A stretch of DNA of 24,134 nt from an uncultured Desulfomonile sp. (GTDB taxonomy: Bacteria > Desulfobacterota > Desulfomonilia > Desulfomonilales > Desulfomonilaceae), in the NCBI GenBank assembly GCA_903853735.1, contig CAINUH010000215.1, forward strand, positions 1 through 24,134, in the 5' to 3' direction. Position 1 is the stretch's first letter, and every line of letters starts with the position of its first letter. The translations under genes were made by a program, and so were the position numbers. The notes under the pieces are model-generated. The model saw nothing but the letters and a program-made list of their open reading frames with translations. It was not told the DNA's origin and searched no databases. Shown here one piece after another: positions 23,820 to 24,134 of the stretch.

Positions 23820-24134
23820 TTATTCCAATCCCAGGGCCTCCACCATTTGGCGCATGGTGTTGGCAAACTTGGGCCCGTCCGCGGCTGAGCACCAAATGTT
23901 CCACAGCTTTTCCGGGTCATAGCCTTTCTTGGCAAGCTTCTTCTTGGTGCGTTTCATTCTGGCCTCACAGGCGTAGTTGCCGGTGATGTAGTGGCATGTG
24001 GGGAACTCACATCCCGCAACCAGCACCCCTGCTGCTCCCAATTCGAAGGCACGCTCCACCATCTTGTTGGAGACACGGGCCGAGCACATAACCCTTATCA
24101 GGCGGGCATGAGGCGGATATTGCAGGCGGCTGAC
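23820..24134 (-). CDS. mvhD: MvhD-type electron-transfer subunit (F420-non-reducing hydrogenase iron-sulfur delta subunit), N-terminus missing
   Basis: The frame is open to the edge of the window, so the start lies outside; 104 residues remain. The fragment begins VSRLQYPPHARLIRVMCSARV and continues with GVLVAGCEFPTCHYITGNYACEARMKR, the conserved cysteine region of MvhD/FlpD proteins, which bind a [2Fe-2S] cluster. In methanogens MvhD carries electrons from hydrogenase to heterodisulfide reductase; in anaerobic bacteria it occurs with HdrA-like flavoproteins and formate or NADH modules. Here it stands 12 bases upstream of the HdrC-GltD fusion, a natural electron partner. An HdrA gene upstream of the window edge is plausible but cannot be seen. 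Confidence 0.9.
   Translation of the reverse strand, partial: VSRLQYPPHARLIRVMCSARVSNKMVERAFELGAAGVLVAGCEFPTCHYITGNYACEARMKRTKKKLAKKGYDPEKLWNIWCSAADGPKFANTMRQMVEALGLE

Noticed and set aside
1..24134. CRISPR arrays, tRNA or rRNA genes, prophage or intact insertion sequences
   Set aside because: No regularly spaced repeats, cloverleaf-like sequences, rRNA motifs or transposase/integrase frames were seen.

Overview
The window looks like a chromosomal segment of an anaerobic, strictly respiratory or syntrophic bacterium, most likely of the Desulfobacterota (old Deltaproteobacteria; a Desulfomonile/Syntrophobacter-like organism). This is inference. It rests on a selenocysteine formate dehydrogenase, a two-subunit-type methylmalonyl-CoA mutase, a Liv-type transporter linked to acyl-CoA enzymes, and an HdrC/GltD fusion next to MvhD. 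No rRNA, tRNA, CRISPR array or intact insertion sequence was recognised.

Left part (1-5000). The 3' end of ksgA/rsmA is followed by a formate dehydrogenase gene. That gene is read through an in-frame UGA (1068-1070) with a convincing bacterial SECIS hairpin directly behind it, so it is one gene of 688 residues and not two. Convergent to it is a minus-strand operon: prmC, then a Rossmann-type protein of unknown function with a cysteine-rich segment, then a five-repeat TPR protein. The roughly 940 bases upstream of prmC hold no credible gene. They do hold a promoter candidate with short repeats, two GC-rich hairpins and an 80-bp dispersed palindromic element.

Middle part (5894-12514). A plus-strand trio with overlapping ends encodes a PHP phosphoesterase, an alkaline-phosphatase-superfamily phosphodiesterase and TrmL. 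A minus-strand single-domain response regulator follows, with a start-less CxxCH reading frame behind it. Next come an LD-carboxypeptidase (S66), the wreck of a hybrid sensor kinase (nonsense codon plus a large internal deletion), and glutamine-dependent NAD+ synthetase.

Right part (12575-24134). The whole segment is on the minus strand and reads as one long catabolic gene cluster. In transcription order it is mvhD (cut by the window edge), an HdrC-GltD fusion flavoprotein, livJ, livH, livM, livG, livF, an AMP-forming acyl-CoA ligase, a CaiB-type CoA-transferase, and the large subunit of methylmalonyl-CoA mutase. Most neighbours overlap or lie within a few dozen bases. The genes suggest uptake of a small carboxylic or amino acid, activation to the CoA thioester by ligase or CoA transfer, carbon-skeleton rearrangement by the mutase, and electron handling by the Hdr/Mvh/GltD-type proteins. 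The substrate cannot be read from the sequence. A hairpin between livJ and livH and a candidate internal promoter before the CoA-transferase gene suggest that expression is graded along the cluster.
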